NCBI GenBank assembly: GCA_015501595.1
Contig: JADNRX010000093.1
Coordinates: 62,001-126,000, forward strand
Length of the DNA stretch: 64,000 nucleotides
DNA from: Hymenopellis radicata
Taxonomy: Eukaryota; Basidiomycota; Agaricomycetes; Agaricales; Physalacriaceae
Direction: 5' to 3'
Part shown: piece by piece, positions 1 through 9,672 of the stretch
Numbering within the stretch: position 1 is the stretch's first letter
Layout of the letters: each line of letters begins with the position of its first letter
Translations under genes and position numbers: made by a program
The notes under the pieces: model-generated
What the model was told of the DNA's origin: nothing
Databases searched by the model: none
The model's input: only the letters and a program-made list of their open reading frames with translations

Positions 1-1
1 C

Positions 2-82
2 TTGAGGGATGTGAGGATGGAGTTTATTAAGCGGGATGGTGAGTCTCGTCGTTTCTATATTCTTGTGGCGAAATGCTTATAG
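2..82 (+). CDS. 3' end of an unknown gene cut by the window edge
   Basis: An open frame runs from the window edge to a TAG at 80-82. It reads LRDVRMEFIKRDG and continues to a terminal VAKCL. Only 26 residues are visible. The LRDV start resembles the last strand of a leucine-rich or F-box type protein, but this is too short to assign. A related motif (YLRDVVRM) recurs about 130 bases downstream, so the tail may be duplicated. Confidence 0.35.
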   Translation: MRDVRMEFIKRDGESRRFYILVAKCL

Positions 83-94
83 TCCGCGCGCTTA

Positions 95-334
95 GTGACA
101 TTCGATTTATCGGGTTTAGTGTGCCTGCAGAATCTCGAGGTGACGAGTGGGATTGGCGATACGGCGCTAGCGTTGTATGGGTGGAAGCTGCCGAGATCGT
201 TGAAGAGGATATATCTACGGGATGTGGTCCGTATGTTTGTTGGACATTGTGGCATGGGGTGTGCGGGCGATATGAGGGAGGCTGGGGAGATTATTTGGGA
301 GGGGGAAATACTACAGAAGGTGATTGGAATGTAA
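95..334 (+). pseudogene. Possible LRR/F-box-like tail fragment
   Basis: The frame contains LSGLVCLQNLEV and LPRSLKRIYLRDVVRM, a leucine-spaced pattern like the C-terminal repeats of fungal F-box proteins. No start, domain or splice structure supports an independent gene. It is best read as a decayed duplicate of the gene ending at position 82. Confidence 0.22.
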
Positions 335-742
335 CCTCCACCGTGTATCATTCCGTACTTTCAATGACACGGTTTTTTTGGATTCAAATAGATAGCTGGT
401 ATATAAAATGGACTCTTTGATGGCACGATCCTCGATCGCCGCTTGATTGCAAACCACTACCATCCCGTCACCTTCCTCATTCTGTCCCCTCGCCCGCCAC
501 CCTTCAGCCAGCATAACATGGCTTTGGAAACCACCGGATGGCGGATCAATAACCCAGCTATTGAATATCGTACTTGTCGAAAACAACACGCACGGACAAA
601 AGTGCCACTCTAGTCTCTTCAAATTTGGGATCTGGTCCAGGTCGTTGAGGAGAGTCTCGCATGATGGGCTCTCGTACCGCAGTGAAACAGACATAACTGC
701 CGAAGACGGTGGGTCGAAAGCTGTGCCCTCCTTCTCTTTCAT
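311..742 (-). pseudogene. Possible LRR-like fragment, opposite strand
   Basis: This minus-strand open frame of about 143 codons contains DLDQIPNLKRLEWHFCP, which resembles one leucine-rich repeat of a fungal F-box protein. The rest has no recognisable motif and overlaps the preceding plus-strand fragment at its end. Weak support; it may be a remnant. Confidence 0.22.
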
Positions 743-1891
743 TCTAACGAGTATCCTGCAGCCCGCAGATTCCTAGAACTCGCGCTCATTATGCCATCCA
801 TTACCAACACAAGCGTACCCGCTGGTTGAACGTTCTCCTTTACAAGGCCCGCCCGAAACTTCGGTCTCTCCAGAGCACATCACCTCCAAACCACGTTTGC
901 CTTGGCGGACTCCAGCACCCAGACGCCTTAGTTTATGTACAGGATTCCAGAAGATTACTGTCATTGGTTTATACCCCACTGACCGCTTCATTAAGAGGCT
1001 TTTTAGCGAATCGAGAAGAGGCGTTCTTCCTATGTTCACGTAACGCCAGGTCAGAAGACCCTAAAGGAGTTCTCAGGATGAAGCCGCGTGTTGACTAGCG
1101 ACAACCACCATCATCCTCATCCAGTCCTTTTCAACCATGGACGCAGCATCCAATAATCCACAGCAACCCATTCCAGCTACTTTCGATGTGTCTGATGAGG
1201 CCGATCTCTCTCGTCATCCAGACATCAGACAATGCCCATCTCTTCATCTCAAAAGCCCTCCTCATATTCAACTCGGAATTCTTTCGCAATGCGCTGTCAG
1301 ACAGCCTACCCGCAGAGTCCTACCAAAACCTGCCTCTTCTCCCCGTCGAAGAGAATGCTCGCACCATGGTTGCCGTCATGCAGCTCTGCTACCCGATCCA
1401 TATTTCTCCGGCCGAGACGCTCATAGCTGCCGTGCCCGTTATGCAGGCGCTGCGAAAGTACATCATGGACAAGGCAGAACGTCGCTTGCTCGACGTCGTG
1501 CAGGCGGACCTTTTGAAGAAGTATCCACTTCGATGGTTTGCGATTGCGCGCTCTTACGGGTGCGACGACCTTGCCCGGCGGGCGGCAAAGCAGACTCTGC
1601 GCGTCCCGCTCTCCGAGTGGGAAGAGGCCGAAGAGCTCAGGCTCATCAATGGCCTCGATCATCACCGTTTAGTCGACTATTTCAAGCGCTCTGGCCAGGC
1701 CGCTCCCCGAGCAGTCTCTGGGTTCGAAATAGGTCCTATCCATGTCCCACCAAATGAAACGGTTTGCTCTGGTTACGTTATTTTCCAAGAATGCAAAGTT
1801 TGTAAAGGTCGTCTTTCCGCAATGAACACGGTGGGCGCACCAACTGCCTGGGGTCATCCTTGGGTGCACGATTACCTGCAGCAGTCGCAGA

Positions 1892-2349
1892 GAGTATATA
1901 CAACTATCACCACTTTCGTACCCACTCACAGCGCGCACACTCACACTGGGGGGTGCACACCCATAGTGGTCCCTGTGAACACATGAAAAGAATTACCAAA
2001 ACACCATGTTCATTCCCGCCACGTGCTCCTCAACCCGCCCCACCGGAGAAGATATATATTCACCGCTAACCGACCCAAACCCCTAACCACAAACCCTAAC
2101 CCTTCCTAACCTGCAACACTTAGGCTTCGGTACCCGAAGCCTAAGTTTTGGGCGCGCTGGCGCGCGGCAGAGTCACCATCTCACCCTAACCTACCCTACC
2201 CTAACCGGCGCCATACAACAAACAGGACATCAATTACCAATTTTGGCATTTTCAGCGCGCGGCAGTGCGCCCGGGTGTGAGTGTGCACCCCCGAGTGTGA
2301 GTGTGCACGGTCCGACTCGGTGCGAAAGTGGTGATAGATGTAAACACTC
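1892..2349. mobile_element. MULE-like MITE inside the BTB pseudogene
   Basis: The 458-bp element is flanked by an exact 9-bp direct repeat AGTCGCAGA (1883-1891 and 2350-2358). The intact BTB paralogue has this site once. About 30 bp at the ends form an imperfect inverted repeat (GAGT.T.TACA.CTATCACC, then ACTTTCG.ACC). There are subterminal copies of GTGTGAGTGTGCACCC on the right and their inverse on the left. No coding capacity is seen. A 9-bp duplication with GAG ends fits Mutator-like elements; this is inference. The inside holds scattered CCCTAACC motifs and a hairpin. Confidence 0.88.
2118..2146. repeat. Perfect hairpin within the MITE
   Basis: Two 13-base arms (ACTTAGGCTTCGG and its exact complement) flank a 3-base centre TAC. 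It sits between two CCCTAAC-rich patches in the middle of the MITE. Confidence 0.8.
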
Positions 2350-2599
2350 AGTCGCAGACCATGATTCGAGAATGGCGGAGTGCTGGGTTTTTGGATCAGG
2401 CCTCCCAGGATCTCATATTTGAGAAGGCGGTCAGGTCCTGCTCATCGCAGACTGTTGGCGTGGTGCGCAGTACGGTGGAAGCACTCGAGAACGCTGTCGA
2501 CCGGGAGATATCGAAGGTAAGTTCTTGTTCTTGTTATGGGGTTACCTTCACTTGATTAATGGCGACGATGCAGGTAGAAATCGTGCTCGACTGAGCGAA

Positions 2600-5500
2600 G
2601 CGCGGTAGATGACTCCGTTTGTATCAAAGAATTCGCGTACACAATGGTAGTATGAAAATTGAACACAGTGACACCGTGGCACCTATATCTTACTAGTCCG
2701 ACTCTCTGTTCTCGGCAAACACGAATAATAAATGTTCCATTGCCGGCGGCTTATCGCGACCATCTACTTCGAGCTTGAGCGTTCTACCCACTCCTACGTA
2801 CTGTCCGCTCATTCATCATCAGCCAGAACAACTACCACCAAAGCATTCCAGCGTCCCGCCACCGTCATTCAATACGATTGAGAAGAATGAGGGCCAGGAT
2901 CTAGTCTCTGCTACGATACCTCACGCAAGAAGGTGTCTGATCAGGCCTCCGAGTCCTCTAACATCGAAACCATTCCAGACACTGGCACGCAATGGTTATC
3001 TCACCCTTCAATGGAAGGCTGGCTCGTGCATGGAGATACGACAATGGCCAACGAGTCTCACACCGGGCGAGGGCTTATCCAAGTTTTTCCACACCGGTGT
3101 CTGGCGAGCGTCCTTTCCTTGCGCGTCGTCGAGAGAATTCGCTATACAAGTTTCCGCGCTGCTCAAACGCAGGGGACTCGATGACTGCGGGAAACGGAGC
3201 AGGCAGAATTGAAGCAGGACAGCATTGCGAGGGAGGTTGATTTTGACAAGTGTGTTTAGTCAAAGGCAAGCTTTTTTCCTTGCTATGAATACTTACTCAA
3301 ACTCTGCAATTTCCTTGTAATTGCAAGTTCATCAGGGCCAAATTCTTACCTTTGACTGCTACCCATCTACCATGGCCTCATCCATCGATGCGAGTCCTTG
3401 GCGTCAAAGTTCGTGTTTTCTTCCTCAAGGCCAACTGGGACTACTCCGGGGAAGGAACCTCGAAGAAGAGAGTAAAGTATAGGCAGGCATGTGATCGCGG
3501 TCACTGTTACAAAGTTACAAAATTGATTCCGCCTACGCTAATTTAATAGCTAAGGTAATACTACCCCGACGGACCATGTATAGTAATAAAAACTAGTAAA
3601 TGTCGATGCAGACCACGGGTGCCTCAAAACCCTGCGGGGAAAACCTCTTTGAGGATAAGTAAAACCCTCGTCAGGGAAAGCTACCGGGTTATCGGTGAGA
3701 AACATGAATAAGAGAATCAGTCGTTTGCACGGAAACGACGCGCGGATATGCCCTTGGACGAGGCGACCCGACGCGTGTAATCGCCCCAGATGCGTCCGGC
3801 AAGTCGCTGTTCGTCGTCTGGTGAGGGCTACCTACCACCATTACACCAAGCTTGACCGATCTCACAGTGTGTCGGTCCTCATCGCGTGTACGCCCTCTAT
3901 AGAGCGGAGCGACTTGTGTCGTGACGATCGACATACTTACAACGCGGCAATCGCGTGCTTGTCATTGTCAACTCCTCGGTCAGTCTCCGCCTTCTTCAAA
4001 GGCACCACATGCTGACGTATCCTACAGAAACATTCAAAATCAAGGATGTTCCTCCCCGATATGCGATGTTCAACGTTTCTCAATGGGTGCTCACAACCAA
4101 GTACCAAGGTGTCCCGGTGGATCGTATGCCGTTTTCTCTTCGTGCCAAAGCGGTTACTACCCTCTTATCGGCTGCACACATCTCTCGCCGCAGACCATTC
4201 ACTTCCTCTGAGACCTCTTTTCGACACCCCAGCGCGTTCATATAGACAAGTACTACGCTCGCTGCCATATGGAGTACTGTACCACTCCTTTTGAAGGAAA
4301 CCTACCAGACCATATTCATCGCTTCCCCAATGAGCTTATCATCCACCACGAGGTCAGTAGGCGGAACGCACTCCGACAAGTTTCCTGTAACGCATTTTGG
4401 TGCTGTCTGAGGATGTACCCAATCCCACCTGCACGGCCCATCGAACCATCCGCTTCACGTGGATGGCATCACAATAATCGAGCCTCACAGGCTGCATCAT
4501 CCCATTCGGTGGCCCATGCTCGAGTTCCTCTTCTCTCTTGCGGCACATCTCGAGTTCCCATATCTGAATTACATTCACGGGGCGAGTCCCGTTGGCTCAT
4601 TATCTACCTTTCCAACTCGGCAGGTTTTCACGAATACCCCATCTCTCGGATTCCTTCTTGACGGATAGTATTCCCTGGAATAATGTCCAGGTAGTACTCT
4701 CCATACAGGGCACATTCATTCTGTCATGTACCTCTCCATTATGAAGGAATACTACCCGTCTTGTGATCACAACGCATTTGGGACAACAACTTGAAGCGCT
4801 TCCGCCTCGTCATACCCCGAGGCCTGTCCGGCCTCTCTGACACGATATCATTTCTACCCCGCCTTGGCGTCTTCTCCCTTTCCTATTAAGGATCCAGACT
4901 TGTTTCCATACTTCGGACCAGCTGCCAAGTATTCTAAAGGATAACGTCCGCACGATTGGAGGTGTTCTGCAGCGAGACTTGTGGCGCGCTCGGTCTTACG
5001 GTGAGGATATTTTATCGTCTGCAGATTGTCTACGACGAAAGACGGCTTCAGATTGGCTCGAGGTTCAACACAAAATACACTGTCCCGTTTATCTGCCAAT
5101 CTGTATCCTAATGCTCACTAGATAGTCATTAACACCAGAGTCTGTTATGAAGTGAACTTGTAGACGAACGTACGACCGTATTGAATCCAAATGATTTAAC
5201 AAACTGGGTTCCGCCTCTTCCCAAGTTGTAGACGTGAATGGCAATAAATACTCAGAAATCATGTCCCCGGTAGGCGGCCCCGACATGCCGCTCGTTGCGG
5301 TGTGGCCACGGAACGGTCGTAGCGGTTGAGTTAGAAAGCGAGAGTCTTGCGGTGTCCGCGTCCGCGGCCTGCACGCGTTATAGCGAGAAAAGAGCGACCT
5401 GATGATGGGAAACTGTCCATGTCAGTCAGCACTGGAGATGATGATTTAGGTAGACAAGCAAGCGCTCATATCTGGCCTTGTCGTATCGACATACTAGCCC

Positions 5501-5640
5501 ATACAAGAAGGGCCAGTCGGAATAAAACCACGACGTGTATAATCATTGCGCGAGGGAGGAGAGAGGGCGGCTTACCAGTAATGTATGAGCGGACGTTCCG
5601 TGCCTACGAAAGTTGTTAGTCAAAGAACGGCGAGGGGGGC
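2600..5640. other. Gene-poor stretch
   Basis: The first 100 bases match the 3' flank of the BTB paralogue. Beyond that there are only short open frames. Two stretches look weakly protein-like: 2880-3180 (plus) and 4020-4350 (plus, including PPRYAMFNVSQWVLTTKYQG and HMEYCTTPFEGNLPDH in different frames). They suggest decayed genes, but I cannot name them. No transposon ends were recognised. Confidence 0.4.
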
Positions 5641-5789
5641 CGTAGACGATGATGGGACCTCCATCAGACATGCGCCACTCTTTAAGATGTCAAAACTTTT
5701 ACAATTTCCAAAAGCAATATTTTAATACACATAGTCTGCAAAACTGCATCAACATTCAACGCCACCAACCAAAACAACAAAACGCACCT

Positions 5790-7410
5790 TTACAATTTCG
5801 CCGCCTGCAACACATACTCACTCGCCCTCGCCCTCGACTTGACCTTGTCCACATCCGCCCTCGTCACGCCCCGACACACACACGCATGATTATACCCCAC
5901 TCTCTCCCTCCCGTCCTCCCCTCCCTCCCTCCAAAACTCGGGCCTCCTCAACAGGGACACCACCACCGCCCCGCCCAATCCCAGTTATGCACCAGCCCGT
6001 ACTTCCCGCGGGGTTGCCCGGGGGGAAGAGTCCCGGCGCTTGCATCGGTCCAGCCCAGTTTCTCAGTTGCACTAGGAAGAAGAAAGTGAGGAAGAGGGAG
6101 TGGAGAGGAGAGAGGACGTACTCGTGATGTAGAAATGCATGCCGAGCCCCGTCGCGCCGAGCGGATGTCCCTTCGCTTCAAGCCCGCCACTAGGGTTGAT
6201 GACGTATTTCCCTCCATACGTGTTATCGCCTCTCCTGACCATATCAACTGCGCCGCCATCCGGACAGAGGCGTAGCGCATCGTACGTGACCAGCTAAAAG
6301 TCGCATCAGACGAGAATATAAACGGAAAGAGAGTCCTTACCTCGTTGGACGCAAAGCAATCATGCAATTCCACGACACCTACGTCTTCCCTGCTCGCGTT
6401 GGCCTCTGCAAACACCTTGTCCGCACAGGCGCGCGACATGCCATATCCGACAACATCCATCGCATCCCTATTCTCAACGCGACAGCGTATCCGTCATCAA
6501 CGCACTCGCCACAATCTCAATCGCCTGATTCTCCAGCCCATGCTTACGTACAAACGCCTCATCCGCGACAATACAGCACGCCGCCCCGTCCGAGGTCGGA
6601 CTGCACATATACACCGTCAGCTGATCCGTAAACTGCTTTCCCGCCATCACCTGCTCCACACTCCATCCATCCCGGAATTGGCTGTACGGGTTATTAACAG
6701 AGTGTTTGTGATTCTTACTGGCAATCCTCGCCAGGTCAACCGCATCTCCGCATCCATGCTTTTTGAAGTACTCCTTGGCCGCGTTATCGAACATGCGCAG
6801 AGTACCGGGGCCGTGATTCCCCCCGAGCGCCTCTTCGGCTTCCGCACTGCGCTTGTTGAGGAGCGCGATGGGGGAGGGGCGGTCAGGGAAGTTGCTCCCT
6901 AAGCTGCCGGGCTTCATTTGTTCAAACCCGAGGGCGAGCGCGCACGAGGCTTGGCCGTACCGGACGGCGGAGGACGCGACGAAGAGGGCGGTGGAGCCAG
7001 TGGAGCAGTTGTTGTTGACGTTGGTGATGGGGATCGACGTGAGTCCGAGCGCGTACAGGGCTCGCTGTGGGCGCATTAACTTGGAGGAGGGGGGTTATAA
7101 CAGGCGGGTACTCGCCTGACCAGCTGTGGAATCACCATAGCAGTACCCAACACTCGCCAGCTCGACCTCGTCGTACGTGATCCCAGCGTCTAGCAAGGCT
7201 TTCGTCGCAGCCTCGAGGCCCATCTGCGCAGTTCATAAGTGTCGTCCAGCTTTGCTTCCATGGAAAACCATACATCTTCCGTCGTACGTTTCGCCCGCGG
7301 CTGCATACGAGTCAATATGGGCGAGCACACCAGCGTAGAAACACACCTTGATAAACGCCGTACATCCCCCACCGATGATGAATACACGTCGCCCTTTGCT
7401 CTCGCTCATG
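5790..7410 (-). CDS. SCP2/SCPx-type thiolase, three apparent frameshifts
   Basis: This encodes a thiolase-like protein of the sterol carrier protein X family, usually peroxisomal and acting in beta-oxidation-type thiolysis. The start reads [15 protein letters not shown]. Short exons follow: PRAKRTTED, then [22 protein letters not shown], and [20 protein letters not shown] with the catalytic Cys in NNNCSTGS. Downstream are [35 protein letters not shown] and GHPLGATG with the active-site His. The intron after STAGQ appears to use a GC donor (GCGAGT). Three frame breaks are needed, near 6476-6488, 6019-6025 and 5980-5984. The last two each look like one base missing from a short run (HN|LGLGG). 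The C-terminus ends [10 protein letters not shown], without an SKL-like signal but possibly PTS1-divergent. It is either a pseudogene or a gene with assembly errors. Confidence 0.85.
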
Positions 7411-7449
7411 ATGGTAGTCCAAGGAGAAGATGCGACGTATGGATCCACG

Positions 7450-8340
7450 AGGTCATGGGTTCACTATTCGGCTACTACGAGAACCGGTCGCTAAACCTTG
7501 GTTGATTTGTTGAGGTAGGCCTATGATATTTGGCCAAGAGTCTCCCTTAAGAGATTAAGGTATTGGTCGGAAGACAAGGTGATGGACGGAAGACAAGGTG
7601 GTGGACGGACAGAGACGGAAGCAGGTGGGTCGGATGACGTCATTCTCATTACTCTTCTACTGCACGCGTGAATCTCAATAATCTTTATCCTCCATATCAG
7701 GATGTACCCAATTCCAACAACAGCACGCTTTGCTCGAGGCCTAGTACAAAACGTGCTGCATTCTCTCGTCGCTTCCTCTAACACACCACCATCATCCGCC
7801 ACCCACATTAACCAGGAATCGACTTTGCGCGCATTTGACGGTGTTACCACCACACGGGAATCAATATTGTAACATTGTAACACCACCAAGACGAGGGCTA
7901 TCCTTCCACCTTCAAACACAGACTCCACCCAAAAACTCGTCATCGTTGGCTGCCTCTACACCACATTCATCAAAGGGCTTACGCGCTACCACCATCACCA
8001 CCAACAAGGACCGGTGATGCTTGGACTGGCGGGTTAACAGCCCGCCATGCTGCCCTGACTCCTCACGCTGCATCTCGGATTGAAATGGCCGTGGTACGAG
8101 ACGCTCACGGTGTTGTCTGGACTGATGCACCGGCAACGGAAATACCCCCAACACTACTTGGGACTGGTATCGATTTGCTGATGATTCTTGTTTGCCGGCT
8201 CGCTATCTGACATGCCTCATTGGTGAGGGTTGATCCTGCCGCCATTCGTGCAGTTTGTGTTATCCGTATTCGCTACGGTTGTTTTTTACTTCATCGCATG
8301 GCGCTTCTGGATCTGTGTGACATCTTCTGATCTTCGCGCC
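7450..8340. other. Intergenic stretch without a recognised gene
   Basis: It holds an imperfect tandem pair of GGAAGACAAGGTG (about 7567-7600) and a GTCGGATGACGTCATTCTC motif near 7628. The motif recurs in altered form near 35060 and 37455. Open frames on both strands are short and unconvincing. Confidence 0.4.
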
Positions 8341-8389
8341 CCGGGAATGGACTCGCATATTTATGTGGCAAGCCGTCAAATCCTGCTTT

Positions 8390-8520
8390 GGCGTGGTGCT
8401 CGAGACCGCTATCGACGGGAGATACTAAACAAAGAATTCGGGTAGTATGAAAAGCACTGAATCTACATCGTGCTAGTCCAACTCTCTCGGGCTAGTAACC
8501 GCGAATACGCGGATGTAGGA
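8390..8520 (+). pseudogene. Fragment of a third BTB-gene copy (3' end)
   Basis: The bases around GGTGCTCGAGACCGCTATCGACGGG match the last coding exon of the BTB paralogues (ENAVDREISK region). The following AAAGAATTCG..GTAGTATGAAAAGC matches the 3' flank of the copy at 33.6 kb almost base for base. The upstream portion of the gene is not recognisable. Confidence 0.65.
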
Positions 8521-8569
8521 GCGAATCCATCCATGGACTCGGTCGAAACTTGATGTCGAAACACGTTTT

Positions 8570-8760
8570 ATTCTTCTCCACCTCTATCCGCCCTCCCTGC
8601 GGAAACCATCGTGGCAGGATAAAGCTCCTTGGGCTCTCGGTTTTCTACTGTAGTCCTCCCTCATGCCGCCACTGATCCCGCCGCATCGACCGATCTACTA
8701 CAAAGAAGAATTCTACCACAGCCAACTTGTGGATACTGTGAAGAAGGTGCGGCAATAATC
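8570..8760 (+). pseudogene. Duplicated first exon (MPPLIPPH) of an unknown gene
   Basis: An ATG at 8663 opens MPPLIPPHRPIYYKEEFYHS. The sequence and about 90 bases upstream closely match, inverted, 32940-33110, where the protein reads MPPLIPPHASIYYKEEFYQ before a GTAAGA donor. No downstream exon could be joined at either site, so both appear to be severed 5' ends of one gene family. Confidence 0.5.
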
Positions 8761-8924
8761 TTCCTTTTCTTGTCCTCCTCTTCCTGATTAGCCTTTGCTT
8801 TCACGACTTGCAGGAACCCGCGCTTAGTAGTAAGTATTTTGGCTGCTCCCCTGCGCCTACTGCACGTCGCGCGCCCGCACCATAAAGGGAACCCATGTCC
8901 AAGGGGGCTATCATATTTTACCGT

Positions 8925-9105
8925 GGCACCTACCGTGGTGCCGTGGCCATTACCGTGGCCGTTACCGTGGACAGCACGGTAGTGCTACAAGATCACCGTG
9001 GGCAGGGACAAGGGATGACCCTGTACCGTGGGCGTCACAGCGTTATGCAGCGCTGTCACAGCGTTATGCAGCGTCGTAACGCAGTCATAACGCGCTCTTA
9101 GAAAG
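8925..9105. repeat. ACCGTGG repeat cluster with 20-bp tandem pair
   Basis: ACCGTGG or close variants occur at least seven times between 8925 and 9030, spaced irregularly. They are followed by two copies of GTCACAGCGTTATGCAGCG (9040-9080). There is no coding sense. Similar clusters lie at 31.7-32.15 kb. Confidence 0.75.
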
Positions 9106-9109
9106 GTCT

Positions 9110-9672
9110 CCAACCATAGTCCAGCATATAAATAAGATTTTCGTTACCTGCGAAACAGTGGAAACGTGACGTTTCCCAGCCAAATCGATCACGTGCGTGT
9201 GACCGCGATCACGCTGGCCGTTTCTGCTGCTTGAAAGGGTAACTGCTTCCTTTCTCGTTCACCCTCGCTGTAAACACTCGGCGCGCTCGCGCCCACTCCT
9301 GCGTGACGACGCCTTACCGAGTGGGCACCCTCGCGGCTCGGATTCCCTAGATCCCAGCGGATCGCCTCCATTTCTCTCGACTCGACTTTGGGACAGCACC
9401 CTCTTCCTCCCTTCCACATTGGCACGCGAGCTACCCGACTGTTACAAGCTCACAAGTACAGACGGTCCCCGCCCGCTAACAGGGCCAACAAGCGCTCTTC
9501 TCAGCATGCATGGGATCCAGAATTAGATCTGAACTGATTCTTCAGCGGGCGAACTTGTCTGAAAGGTGCGTCATCATCCCAAAGTTGTGGCGGCCCTTCT
9601 GACCAGGTCAAGACTCCGGAAACCGCACACTCTGAACGCTCTTCCCCCCTCTTGGCCGCCTCAACGAGACTC
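9110..9672. other. Intergenic, upstream of the split gene
   Basis: No convincing gene. The stretch probably contains the promoter of the downstream gene. Short open frames on the minus strand look like shadows. Confidence 0.35.

Larger units (their letters stand above)
1137..2595 (+). pseudogene. BTB/POZ domain protein, broken copy
   Basis: This is a damaged paralogue of the BTB gene at 33703-34707. It shares the start context, the N-terminus (FDVSDEADL), the BTB core (NAHLF, NSEFFRN, SYQNLPLLPV) and the C-terminal ALENAVDREISK block. After FDVSDEADL it carries four extra bases (CTCT) that shift the frame. It also lacks a few codons in the PAE..IAAVP and VQA..DLLKK segments. Its coding sequence is interrupted at 1892-2349 by a MITE. 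The last intron (2517-2573) ends at GTAGAAATCGTGCTCGACTGA. BTB proteins of this type are usually adaptors, often for cullin-3 ubiquitin ligases; that is family knowledge only. The 5' flank from about 1040 also matches the sister locus. Confidence 0.85.

Noticed and set aside
2040..2200. Chromosome end suggested by CCCTAACC motifs
   Set aside because: The motifs are irregular and lie inside a MITE with clear ends; genes continue on both sides.
3600..3700. Possible LTR or solo repeat around AAAACCCTGCGGGG
   Set aside because: No matching second copy or target duplication was found in the window.
5649..6089. Plus-strand 146-codon frame
   Set aside because: It is antisense to the last exons of the thiolase gene.
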